Positions 31,370-42,038 of a stretch of DNA of 64,000 bases are shown piece by piece. The DNA comes from Adiantum capillus-veneris (taxonomy: Eukaryota; Streptophyta; Polypodiopsida; Polypodiales; Pteridaceae), in the NCBI GenBank assembly GCA_014529385.2, contig CM043947.1, positions 124,654,391 to 124,718,390 on the forward strand, written 5' to 3'. Below the pieces are notes generated by a model, which had not been told where the DNA came from, did no database searches, and worked only from the letters and a program-made list of their open reading frames with translations. The translations under genes and the position numbers were made by a program. Position 1 is the stretch's first letter. Every line of letters starts with the position of its first letter.

Positions 31370-32615
31370 GTGGCGAGCAAGGATCAAAATTGCAAGTGGT
31401 GGATTAAGAAGTTTCCTAGTGTTGTTGAGTGTTGGAATACAGATGTGCGCAATGGGAGGAAACAACAAACCCTTTTTTTTAATATACAGGAGCTCAAACA
31501 ATTAATAACTAGGCTATTGCAACAGCATGGCTCAATCCAACAATTTCTCTTTAGTGGATGCAATTTCTTGTGGTCGACCGTCGTTGATGGAAAATTGTTG
31601 CGTGCCTTTCAAAGTGGTGAGGTAGCTCGCTATCTTCGAATGGAATATTGAGAGATTCCATTTATTGGATAAGTCAATAGAGAAGAGGTCTCAATAGTCA
31701 AGCCCATTTCATATAAATATTTGCTTGGATTTTGGTTCGCTCAAAAAATGTCACTCGGTATATGGTAAGACTCTTGGAAATCTAGGTTTGGAAACCTAGA
31801 TGTAGAGATTGTGTTTGATCGTACTGTGTTTGATGCATTTAAGAAAATCTTTAAAGAACCCTTAGCACAAGGGATGGTCATAAGGGTCATAGAGAATGAA
31901 TCCCAACATGAGAAAGATTGGAGTATGGTCTTGCCTGCATATAGTCAAGATGAAGTGTTTTTCAACCAATGGATTGCAGCCTATCTTTTGTATATGCTAT
32001 GCACTTTGGTACAACATGTATCAAGCTTGTCTTTGAGCTACAAGGTTGGTGGCTTATTACCAATGCCGGGAAACACAATGGACCTTTTTTGACAGCACCC
32101 GAGAGGGTAGTGACTCTTTTGCTAGCTTCAAATGTAGTGGAAAGCTAGGTTTTGAAGACAATTGGAACTTGCCACATCAACAAGAAAGCCTTAGATGGAG
32201 GACTCTTGGTACACTCTTAGGAATCATGATCTTTAGTTTTCTCTTTGAAGGAGCCAAGATAGTCATTTATCTTTTCACTTATGGTGGTTACAAATCTTAC
32301 CCTTTCTGGAAGGAGGTAAAAAGTCTTATTGTTAGGCCATTGCAGGTGAGTATCCTATTCTTTACCTGGGATCCTGGAGGATGTTGGCACAAAATTTTGG
32401 AAGTTCTAGGATTTCCATTTACTCAAAGGCAGTTTGAGTTGTTGATCATTGATGCTCTAGCCAGGGAGCTTTGTCAGGACATATTGCTTTTCTTGAAAAC
32501 AGGTGAATGTTCTAGAGATCTCACTAATGGCCACATGCAATGGCTAGTTCAAAAGGCAGCTAGATATCGGTTCCTCTACTACTCAATCAACTCAATTATG
32601 GAACTAGAGGCATGA
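31370..32615 (+). pseudogene. E4 3' reading frame of unknown function
   Basis: Not recognised. One frame runs 31370-32092 with three stops near 31.65-31.77 kb. The signal then moves by a frameshift near 32.05 kb into a 189-residue frame ending at 32615, just before the polypurine tract. Pieces seen: WWIKKFPSVVECWNTDVRNG, then VFDAFKKIFKEPLAQGMVI, NQWIAAYLLYMLCTLVQHV, and a hydrophobic stretch LLGIMIFSFLFEGAKIVIYL followed by an aromatic-rich region. The position between where pol would be and the 3' LTR, plus one or two membrane-like segments, is where some plant Ty3 elements carry an extra or envelope-like ORF. No sequence motif proves that. Confidence 0.4.
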
Positions 32616-32628
32616 ATGCCTCTAGCTT

Positions 32629-32643
32629 CAGAGGGAGGGATAA
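32629..32643 (+). promoter_or_regulatory. E4 polypurine tract
   Basis: AGAGGGAGGGATAA directly before the 3' LTR start (TGAGGGCC). It is the expected plus-strand priming site and confirms plus orientation. Confidence 0.75.
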
Positions 32644-34026
32644 TGAGGGCCGCTTTTCAATTTTTTTCTCCACCTCTCTCTTGGCATGCACTTGGTGGCA
32701 AGGCTTCAAGGACCCTAAGAAGAGGAAGGACCTGATGCATGAAAATCACCCAAAAAAAATCTATGTATTTATTTTGTACATAGCTATGGTTTTGGCACAT
32801 TTGGATCTTGAAAATAAGGAGAGGTAGGAACAAACCCTATGAAAAGGAAAAAAGTCACTGGATGTTGATTCTACCCGGCGGTCACTACCTAACGGTCACT
32901 ACAGGTGAAGAGTAAAAGTCAATAGTGAAAGGGAGGAGAATCTTATGCATTATTGGATTGAGTCAACAAAATATTATCAAATTCAATCATAATTCACTTT
33001 TGGACACAAGGCTTGCACATGAAGTCAAGAGGGGACTGCCTAAAAAAAATTGGAAGGGAAAAGATGGACACATATTTTTGTGGGATTTTTCTATATTTTT
33101 TTCCATTCCGAATTGGAAAAAGTTTTCAACAGAAAAGTTGTAGGCATTGAGCTGATCTTTTGGCCCCTATTCTTTTAATAATTTTTGGAGCTACAATTTG
33201 GGAGGAATGGCCGAAATGGTGGAGCCTATCTGTCCGCGTGGGAAGAATTCATGGTTATCCAACTCCACACACACAATTTCTTATAGGTTTCTCTCCATGA
33301 TTTCTGTATTTTCTCTTGTTTTTTCAAGATTATCTCAAATATTATAAGAAATCTCTTGGACACAAGCTATGGAAGGTGGCATGGAGAAAAAGCTTGCCAT
33401 AATAAAGGCGATTAGAAGAAAATTGGTCAACAAGTAGGACACACAAAGCTCTCTTATTGGGGGAATGCCTCTAATTGAGTTTACTTTGTGATAACTCCTC
33501 TTGCTCATAATCTATTTCCTAATCACTCTCTTGGCCTATAAAAGGAGGCTTCCTCTTTTGTAAATGGGACACACGCCTATGACACCACACACGCACGCAC
33601 ACACACTTACACACACTACCCTATATTCACACTATCCCATACCCACACACCCTTGCGCTACATGCTAGTAGCATGAAACCTAATCACACAATCACAACAC
33701 CATCACCATCACCATGCACAAAATGAGCATCATATCTCCACACACTTGTAATGAAGGATTGAAGGCACGATTTCAAGAAGAAGAATGATGGCTACACTCA
33801 TGATATTCCTCGCCATCAACTCCCATCCCTCCATTATGCTTCCTACGGTCTTGTCCCCTTCTCATCTTCTTTCCCTATGCTACCTATTATATTCATCTTT
33901 TGCAAGCAATCAACACACTCCATCTTGGTGCCATACCTTGTGTCGTTTGGGATACACTTCATTGTGAGTATGGTTTATGCTTATTCTTTCCATTTTGCTT
34001 ATATTAAGGTGTGCGGATTTGCGACC

Positions 34027-34125
<99 letters not shown>

Positions 34126-34456
34126 CCTATCATCTTGCTACTTGCATCTTAAGGTGTGCGGATTCACCACCTCTGGTATGAGAAGTAAGCAACCTCATTA
34201 TCTTCCTTACTACATGCACGAGTAGCAAACCCATTCTCAGTCACTCACCATTCCTCTCATCTTGTTTTTCGACCACCCCATCCCACCTTGGGTGGATCTT
34301 GAAATTGTTTCCATGGCATGTTTGATTGTGTATATGTATGCATCCTAGCTGCATATCTTGCTAGGTGGTGCCCCTATTGTGTACCTCAATGATGAGTCCA
34401 TCATGCATAGTCTTGGTGTAGAGGCCACCGGGTCTATTTTGCGCTTTCACCTCTCA
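32644..34456 (+). repeat. E4 3' LTR (1813 bp)
   Basis: Direct copy of 13184-14920, ending CACCTCTCA before the CTTC target duplication. It contains an expanded (CT)n tract (34031-34121) where the other LTR has only a few CT units, and TATAAAAG at 33537-33544. Confidence 0.9.
34031..34121. repeat. (CT)n microsatellite in the E4 3' LTR
   Basis: About 90 bp of uninterrupted CT; it arose or expanded after insertion, since the 5' LTR lacks it. Confidence 0.95.
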
Positions 34457-35325
34457 CTTCCACAACCCCAACATACTGCATTTCCATGTCGGCCTGCATT
34501 ATTGTGTTGCACATTTTCACGACCTCTTGGACTCCCCCTACCTTGGAAATTTCCGGTACCACCTTTGTGATGAACCTGATAGTTATTTTTTTGTTGTGTG
34601 TTTGGTAGTTGCATCTTCCACGGCCTCCTCCATGACCTGTACCACATCCTCTTCCTCTTCCTCTTCCTCTATTGTTGAAAAGAATCTTTTCATAATTGTT
34701 TCTTCCTTGCGTAGCTGAGTCTTCCTCAAGCTCCTTTTCTTCCACACTCAATAAGGACACCAAATTTTTAGACGAGGGAATGTTCTCTTGAAGATGGATA
34801 CCAGTCTTGAATTGCTTATACTCTAGACCTAAGCCTCGCATGCACACTTCAATTTTTCCATCATCATAAATTGTAACACCAATTGATGCAAGTGACTCAC
34901 ATATGTTCTTTATCTTCAACAAAAATTCATTGATGGACAATTTTTCTTATGCATTGTATTGAGGCCAGTCTTTGACTACAGCGTCCTTGCCTTTGTGTTG
35001 GTCACGTCCAATGAGAACAGGGTGTCCAAATCCTCCTTCAAAGTCTAAGCTCTTGTATATTCCCAATCATAGTGTCCTTCACACTCACAAAAAGTCAATA
35101 CATGACTTTCCAAGCTCCCTGGTTCCAATCTTTGAACATCTTTATCTGCGCAGTACGTGCACCTTCCTCTGGTAACGGTGGTGTTGTCTCATGCTCTCCA
35201 TCAATGTAGTCCCAATAACCTTTACCCATAAGAAAATTGGTCATTTTAAACTTCCAAGCATGGAAGTTGTTCTTTTTCCATCTTCTCACTGACAATCTCG
35301 TTAGTCCATCATTGTTGGACGACAT
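34457..35325 (-). pseudogene. copia-1 gag, first half of zinc knuckle
   Basis: The start at 35325 (MSSNNDGLTRLSVRRW) continues with KFKMTNFLMGKGYWDYIDGE and MSINEFLLKIKNICESLASI, all typical of copia gag. Then come ENIPSSKNLVSLLSVEEKEL, an Arg/Gly-rich stretch (NRGRGRGRGCGTG) and, in another frame, NAVCWGCG, the first two Cys of a CCHC knuckle. The knuckle's His and last Cys lie 21 kb away at 13.17 kb in the same strand and order. The two pieces join in frame after removing E4 and one CTTC copy. Confidence 0.88.
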
Positions 35326-35713
35326 GTTTCCAACCCTGCACCATGTCTGTGAGCAATCTGCTAAAAATAGTTAGTTACCACCTGTAACCACAGTATACGT
35401 ACATACACTTGTTCCACACTCCTTAATAATATCTTTGAACATTGTAGACAAATTGAATTTTTTCGCACCTCCCAAATGTAGATCTGTAGAATACCAAACA
35501 TTAGCGTTTTTGCATGCGAACGCACTCTAACTCTAGAACGTGGATCGAAACGCGCTCAAAATGAAAATTGGTTGCACAGTTGTAGTCCAAAGGACTCAAC
35601 CTCAGATGAACACTCTCCAAAAGGAAGAACCTCAATCGGAGATCATTGGACAATGGCTCTTGAGAATCTCAAGACCCCTTCCTCTACTGCTCCAAGCTCC
35701 TCAGACACAACCA

Positions 35714-35726
35714 GTCTTTGATACCA
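35714..35726 (-). promoter_or_regulatory. copia-1 primer-binding site
   Basis: TGGTATCAAAGAC on the minus strand, one of the commonest Ty1/copia primer sites (complementary to the 3' end of initiator tRNA-Met, with changes). It directly follows the LTR end (...CTTAGCA). Confidence 0.8.
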
Positions 35727-36059
35727 TGCTAAGAGAGGGACAAGGAGAGAGAGGGAGAGCTTGAGCTCTTGCAAGCGTGCACGCGTGCGCACACACACAC
35801 ACGCACACACACACACACATAGATAGATATGGAGGCAAAGAGACTATACTTCTTATTCTTTACTAACTTAAGATAAGAGGTCTACAAAACATAAGGGGAA
35901 AATACAACATAAAGTGAAAACAAGTACAACGGTCTAGTGTAAACCGCTAGTGAGTGAGGTGAATAGATAAGTGTGCCATCACTCCGGTAGGTAGACCGGC
36001 TCGGTGTAGTACATTTGTAGTATCACTGCCAAAGATAAGCGTATCCACTAAACGCACCG

Positions 36060-37180
36060 ATGATGATGGTTGTTGGTGGTAGTCATCTAGGAGACGTACA
36101 TGTTGAGCTTGACATCTCAACAAGCCTGACTTTATCTTTTTGCAAGAACTCAAAGTTATTGGTTCTAACCTAACTTCTAACCTGCAAAGACTGGGTTATG
36201 GGTACAGTTGGTTTTATACTAACCATTTGCATGGAAGAGGAGGTGCAGCTTTGGGAATATCAAATAAGTAACATCTTGTACAGCAAGTACATACCTCAAA
36301 AGGGGAAATTTGGTGGTTATTTCCCTTTGCAATCCATTTAACTTCACCCTTATTTCTGTATATGCTTCAAATTCATTAGTGGAAATAGAAAAAGTTTGGG
36401 AGGAGTTGTCTAATTTGTCACGCCCTTGCATTTGTGTAGGAGACTTTAACTTGTCCTCTTTTGACAAATGGAAGCAGCTAGGACTTACCATGAGTGGTAA
36501 TGAGAAATTGAAGTGGGAAATGTCCCAATTCAGGATCAACCTTCTTGTAGACATCTCTAAGAGCGCAAGACTCACATGGAGCAATAAACAAATGGGGGAA
36601 TGGTATAGAGCAGTAAGGCTTTACAAAATTTACATGAGCTCCAATTCACTTCATGAGTATTGGCAGATAAGCTATTTCAAGAATAACTTTGTCTTGATAT
36701 TTGATCATACACCATTTGTTTTTTAGCTTCAAAAGGAAGAATGTGTGTATAAGGCAGGCTAGCCACGCATAGATTAGACACTTCTTTCTCTTGACATTGT
36801 AAGACGGAAAGTAGAGAACATTTTTACTTCAGCTTTTAGCAATAATGGTTCAGCTTTTTAAGGCTTGGGATATAGCAATTAGGGATACTCAAAGACTGCT
36901 CACTACAAAAGAAAATCTAGGGCCATTAGGGAGAACATAAGGATTATGATAAGGAAAGATATTAAAGAGCTTGAATCTCTCTCTGACCCAAATAGTCCTC
37001 CTTCCCCCAAGTTATGTGAGCTAATATCTAAACTTAGAGAGGAAGAGCTTCTTGTTGCTGCTAGATCTTCCATCATATGGACAAGAGAATTTTGGGCATG
37101 TAAAATCAACAAGCCTAACAAACATATGTTCAACCTCCTTAAAAAGAACAAGATCAGAGATTTCATTCCTTTGCTTTAGA
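36060..37180 (+). pseudogene. LINE ORF2, endonuclease and linker
   Basis: From about 36.08 kb a broken frame reads NKPDFIFLQELK, the classic metal-binding motif at the start of AP-type endonucleases, then GYGYSWFYTNHLHGRGGAAL. 36310-36726 continues with ISVYASNS, CICVGDFN (catalytic GDFN), ARLTWSNKQ and a final DHTP, the S-D-H-x-P equivalent. 36946-37179 is the Leu/Glu/Lys-rich linker before RT. The endonuclease nicks target DNA for target-primed reverse transcription. Several stops break it. Confidence 0.85.
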
Positions 37181-37189
37181 AAAAGGATG

Positions 37190-38300
37190 GTCTGATCTCA
37201 AAAACTCATAAGGATAATCTTAAGACTACTACAGACTTTTTTGCTAATATTTTTTCTTTCCCTCCAAAATGAGGGGCTAACCTCATAGCTGTCATAGCCA
37301 CTATTTCCAAAGCAAAAAAAAAAAAAAGAGTGCCTGAGCATAAAGTGATGGATCATCCCCTATTAGAGGGGGAGGTGATTGACTCCACTGATGCTCAGAG
37401 AAATGGGAAATCTCTCGGTTCTTATGGTCTTCTAAATGAATTTTTTAAAATATACAAAGATTTTCTCTAACCCTATCTCTTGTCCATATGGAAGGAATCT
37501 CTAAAGGTAGGTGCCCTATCCACCTCTATGAACACAAGGGTCATTAAGCTCAACTTGGGTAATTGGAGACCTATCACTTTCCTGACTTCTGTGTATAAGA
37601 TTTTCTCCCTGGCCTTAGCTAGAATGCTTTCCTATAATGCATCAAATTATTTTTCCAGAATAGAAAGGATTCATAAAGGGCAGATTTATACTTGATGCTA
37701 TCATCCCTTTGTGGAAAGCCATTGAATTTGCACAAGACAGTGATCAAGATTTTATCTTTTTCAAAATTGATTTTGACAAAGCTGACAGGATTGAATGGGA
37801 TTTCATTTTCCAATCATTACAAGACATTGGTTTTGGAAAATATTTTATCAAATGCATTCAAATTCTTTTTGGCAATGCCTATGCTAGGGTATCTATGAAT
37901 GGGGAACAATTTGATGTATTTCCTTTGAAAAGATCCATAAGGCAAGGCTATCCTATTGCTCCTCTTTTGTATGCCATTTGTTCTGATTCTCTTGGATGGC
38001 TAGTGCAGGATGCCCTGGATAGAGGCATTATGAAAGGTATAAAAATTTATGGCATGGAAAAGAACCTGGTTCTGAAGTAGTTTGTAGTAGATGATACTAA
38101 CTCTCTTTTGCCCAATGAATGTGTTTCAATGGCTCATTCTTGGGACTATCTAGATATTTTTTGCAAATCTAGTGGGTCATTGATTAACCATCCTGAAATT
38201 GGTCTTAAAAGATCTACAAGTCAGATCCCACAAATTGTCTCAAACGCTGGATGCATGGAAGTCAGGAATGGGAACGTGTTCAGCTTTTAGGTATAACAAT
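37190..38300 (+). pseudogene. LINE ORF2, reverse transcriptase
   Basis: Non-LTR RT motifs in order: NWRPITFLTSVYKIFSLALA at 37.56 kb, FFKIDFDKADRIEWDFI at 37.76 kb, RSIRQGYPIAPLLYAICSDS at 37.95 kb, and, after a stop, FVVDDTNSL at about 38.08 kb. The last is the F/YADD catalytic box with the Ala changed to Val. Frame changes near 37.69 and 38.08 kb show decay. This is the plant L1 class rather than an LTR-type RT. Confidence 0.88.
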
Positions 38301-38444
38301 GGACTTCAAGGTCACATATGCTCAGATATGGGAATGGGTGGTTTCCAAATAAAAGCTGGCACATTGGCATAACTATCCAAGGTCTACCTCAGTCAGAGAT
38401 TTTGTTTTGAATCATTATTTGTTGTCTTCCCTAGAATATATTTT

Positions 38445-39166
38445 TTGTCTTTCTCATGTCCAGCTAAGTACCGATTGAAACATATCATATCACTGGCAAG
38501 AAACTTCCTTTGGGGAGGTGACAATGAGAAAAACAGGATCTCAAAGGTCCCATGGGACATTTGCTACCTACCAAAAGACAAGGGGGGCCTAGGACTTCTC
38601 AAGCTAGAAAGGATTTTCACTAGGATGGCTGCCAAATGGGTTCTCAAAGCTTCAAATTCCAAAGAATACTGGGATGCTCTCCTCAAGAGAGACATTCACA
38701 CAAGTTCAAATGTCTGAACTATAGAGCTTGGACTAATCTCCGACTTAGAGAAATCATGCTCTCTTCAATTCCTATACACCCTATCGATACCAAGATGGCC
38801 TACAGGATGTGGAAGGCTTGGGACTCCATCAAGGCCAATTGGAAACCCTCCCAAGATTTTACTCTAACCATCTCAAATTTCATGCAAGATATTGTCTGGT
38901 TGGGGTTCTTTGTAAGTAAAGCTACCACTCTCTGTAGGAGATCCCACAAGTGTCACAAGGCTAGAATCAGAGTTTGGGCTGACCTAGTGGCTCAGGGACA
39001 AGTCAAATCTGACATGCAAACACATGAAGAATTCTCGATGCCTCTCTCTCTTGCTAAATGGTGTCAAGAAAGAGCAAACCATATATTGGAAGTGGTCAGA
39101 GTCCCAACCAGCGCAGTGCAGGTAACCAACAAATTGAAAAGCATTGCTTCTGAAGCCTTTCAATTT
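38445..39166 (+). pseudogene. LINE ORF2, C-terminal region before copia-2
   Basis: 38445-38717 has FLWGGDNEKNRISKVPWDIC and PKDKGGLGLLKLE, the conserved W-x-x-x-C-x-P-K-x-x-G-G-L-G block downstream of RT in plant LINEs. A frameshift leads into 38636-39178 (SIPIHPIDTKMAYRMWKAWD, then KCHKARIRVWADL). The reading frame is cut at 39.16 kb by the copia-2 LTR and continues at 44.25 kb. Confidence 0.85.
39160..39164. repeat. Target-site duplication candidate of copia-2, left (TCAAT)
   Basis: TCAAT precedes the LTR here and TCAAC follows the other LTR at 44248-44252. With the right-hand version kept, the LINE frame reads through the former insertion site. One mismatch and two extra T beside the left LTR make this less certain than the E4 and E5 cases. 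Confidence 0.6.
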
Positions 39167-39380
39167 TTTTGGAATTAGGGTTACAGGAAAACACACACAG
39201 CTTGGAGAAGGCAAAGAAAGCTCTAGGCACACAACAGAGAGTATATTACTTAGTGTGAAAATGAAAAGATAAGATAGCCCTAGAGTGATGGGCGTATATA
39301 CAATGCACGAGTGAGGGAAAAAATGCCTCCACGGTCCTAAATGTGTTCACACACATCACTACCACTTGTATATGGTAACA
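39167..39380 (-). repeat. copia-2 3' LTR (214 bp)
   Basis: It ends TATGGTAACA in plus orientation; the TGTT start seen in the other LTR reads TTTT here. The minus-strand bases just outside its inner end are purine-rich (AGGGGAGATT), the polypurine tract. Confidence 0.9.
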
Positions 39381-39457
39381 AATCTCCCCTGGGAGTGATG
39401 TGGTGAACGAGAGCTGGCACATAGAGTATAGGGAAGTGTCATGCTCTGAGGGCATGA

Positions 39458-40924
39458 TCATTCCACAAAGGGGAGTAAGCCCAAAGCTTTGTGAAAAGCT
39501 TCCAACTTCTCACGAGACAATGCCTTTGTGAAAAGATCTACAAGGTTGTCATGTGTTGGAACATAAGCCAAGCTGATCTCTTCTATTGAGAGCCTCTCCC
39601 TGAAAAAGTGGTAATGCACCTCGATGTGATTTGTACGAGCATGAAAAATTGGGTTCCTCTCGATTTCCATTGCGCTCTCACTATCAGTGTAGATAGTGTT
39701 GGCAGTATCCTATTCAACACCCAAATCAGCCATTAGGCAGCTGAGCCATACACACTCAACCGTAGTTGTGAAGACTGCCATGTACTCAATCTCACAACTA
39801 GAAGTGGCCACAGTAGGTTGCTTCTTGCTCAACCATGATATGCATGAGATGCCAAACATGAAACAAAAACCACACTTGTGTTTCAAAACAACCAGCCCAA
39901 TCTGAATCCGAAAAAGCATGTAAATCTGGCGGCAATGATCCCCCTTCAGGATAAAACAAGCCAAGATGTAAAGTGTTACTCAAGTAGCAAAAATTCCTCT
40001 TGACAATCTGCCAATGCTTGGACCCTAGGCTATGCATGAATCTGTTGATGTGTGAGACTACAAACTGAATATCCGGCCTCGTGTTGCATACATAAATGAT
40101 CGAGGCAGCCAATAGCAGTTTGGTAAAGAATGACATCGGTAGGATCACCAGCATCATGAAGACTCAATTTCAAACCTATTTCCATGGGAGTGGCAATAGG
40201 TTTGCAATCCTCAAGTCTAACTTACATAGCAATATCTCTATGTAACTTTTGTAACACAAGGCAATAATTGCTTAAATTGTATACCCAAGTAATGATGCAA
40301 CAGTCCCAAATCTTTCATCTTGAAAGTAGCATTCAAATCATCCTTAAATTCAGAATTATGTCTCTCGTTTGGTCCAATGATCAGCACAATCATCCACATA
40401 GAGAACCATGATGAGAAGTATGTCACCCTCACACTTCACATACAACGTGCTTTGTGTTGGACTGTTACAAAAGCATCGTTTGACCAAATGAGTGTCATCC
40501 TTCTCATACCAAGCACGAGGAGATTTCTTCAACCTATACAAAGCTTTCTTACATCTACATACTTTATCCTCTTGTCCTTTCTTGACAAAACCACGAGGTT
40601 GCGTTACATAAACTTCCTCAAATATGTCACCATTCAAGAAAGCAGTAACAATTCTGATTGATGTATATCCCAATTAAAATGAGCTGCCAATGCACAATAG
40701 TCATACGACAAGTGGGAGCAAAAGTCTCTCAAAATCTATGTCTTTTTTATGTGCACAACTTTTTCAACAAGTCGAGCCTTATCGCAATCAATCTCACCAT
40801 CCATCTTGCATTTCAACTTGTAAACCCACTTCTTACCATTGGCCTTTTTGCAAGGAGGCAAATCACATAAATTCCATGTGTCCATTTCTATAAGTGCATC
40901 ATATTCTGATTGCATGGAAACCAT
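39458..40924 (-). pseudogene. copia-2 reverse transcriptase and RNase H
   Basis: 40924-40736 is the RT start (EYDALIEMDTWNLCDLPPCK, KKWVYKLKCKMDGEID). 40673-40356 continues TAFLNGDIFEEVYVTQPRGF, KALYRLKKSPRAWYE and the catalytic VLYVDD. 40432-40238 has MKDLGLLHHYLGIQF. RNase H follows: 40157-39798 (HAFSDSDWAGCF), 39964-39710 (SWLSKKQPTVATSSCEIEYM) and 39670-39458 (NPIFHARTNHIEVHYHFFRE, LVDLFTKAL). These are textbook Ty1/copia motifs split over several frames. Confidence 0.92.
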
Positions 40925-40949
40925 TCAATTTTTTGAATTTTGTGCTTCA

Positions 40950-42029
40950 TCAAAAGATAGAGGTTCCCAACATCATATAAGCTAGACACGCCAAAGCATA
41001 ACAATCTGATGCATAAGTTGCATGGAGAGAACTTGAACGAGTACGACTAGACAAAGGTGCATACAATTTACTGTCACGCAAAGTATGCACTAGCCATTTT
41101 GGCATACCTCTAACTTGCTCATTCTCAACCCTTTCCTCATCATGTACATCTGCATCATTAATAGGCTGATCCATAACATTTTCAAAAACCCCCACTGGCT
41201 ATACATTTGCCTCATTGGAATTTACATTCGAACTTTCATAACTAAAGAGAGGTAACAAAGTGTCATAAAGACCAAGATGGCACAACCTGTAACCTTTGCT
41301 TTCATCACTATAACTAACAAAAATGCATTTGATAACCTTATCATCCATTTTTTTTCGTTGTGTTTGTGGCACCAAAACGTATGTCAAACAACCAAAAATA
41401 GCATGACAATAGAAGGCTTTCTATCATCTCATTCTTCATATAGAGTAATAGAATAATGCAAAGCTTTTGTAGGACACTTGTTTAGTACATAAGTGGCACA
41501 CATGATGGCGTCAAGCCAAAACGAATGCGGAAAAGCTTGACTTTTGACCATACATCGTGCCCTTTCCGCAAGTGACCTGTTTTTTCTCTCAGCAACACCA
41601 TTTTGTTGAGGCATATAAGGCACTGTACATTGGTGTTTTATCCCACGACTAGCCAGAAATGCATTACATTCATGAGACATATACCTCCCCCCCTCGATTG
41701 GAACGGAGGGTGCCCATAGTACATTTTGAGACATTTTCATCCATTATTAGCCATAAATTGTTTGAAGCACATAAACACATTGGACTTCGTTTTAAGCGGA
41801 TACACCATGCATGCCTACTGCAATCATCAATGAAAATCATGAAGTAAAGGTGATTTCCCAAGGACGGAGTTTGCATGGGTCCACAAACATCACTATGCAC
41901 AAGGTGCAACCTGCATGTGGCCCTAACTGAAGTATCCTTTGGAAACTTTGAATGTTGCATCTTACCCAAAATACAGCCTTCACAAATATGTTTGACAGGT
42001 GCTTCAAGAGGCGGCAAAGAAGCAACCAT
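40950..42029 (-). pseudogene. copia-2 integrase
   Basis: 42029-41670 has the zinc-binding tail (ICEGCILGKMQHSKFPKD), LHLVHSDVCGPMQTPSLGNH (first catalytic Asp) and YFMIFIDDCSRHAW. In 41740-41429 the second Asp region is altered, followed by HQCTVPYMPQQNGVAERKNR with the third catalytic Glu in VAERKN. 41387-41199 carries the C-terminal part (KVIKCIFVSYSDESKGYRL). The last piece (41195-40950) is the linker to RT. Frames change at about 41.7 and 41.4 kb. Confidence 0.9.
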
Positions 42030-42038
42030 ATCAGATTT

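Larger units (their letters stand above)
13184..34456 (+). mobile_element. E4: gag-only LTR retrotransposon with long LTRs, host of E5
   Basis: LTRs at 13184-14920 and 32644-34456 are direct copies and start TGAGG and end CTCTCA. A primer-site-like block follows the first and a purine tract precedes the second. Inside are a Ty3-type gag with knuckle (14,994-17,594), non-coding sequence, a foldback repeat that received the 11.1-kb element E5, and an unidentified 3' reading frame. No plus-strand RT, RNase H or integrase is found, so without E5 this is an element of about 10 kb that would need a partner for replication. Confidence 0.85.
34457..35960 (-). mobile_element. copia-1, right segment (5' LTR, primer site, gag)
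   Basis: The minus strand carries a Ty1/copia gag from 35325 down to 34457, cut in the first half of its zinc knuckle by E4. A TGGTATCAAAGAC primer site is at 35726-35714, with LTR sequence to its right. The outer LTR edge next to the LINE (about 35.96 kb) could not be fixed. A CA microsatellite lies at about 35.79-35.82 kb within the LTR. Confidence 0.85.

Noticed and set aside
33877-34225. Leu/Ser-repeat proteins in the E4 3' LTR
   Set aside because: They are read-through of the CT microsatellite, which is absent from the partner LTR.
36000-36230. LINE ORF1 or a full LINE 5' end next to copia-1
   Set aside because: No ORF1-type nucleic-acid-binding domain is visible; the endonuclease start appears directly after copia-1 LTR sequence, so the 5' end is truncated or displaced.
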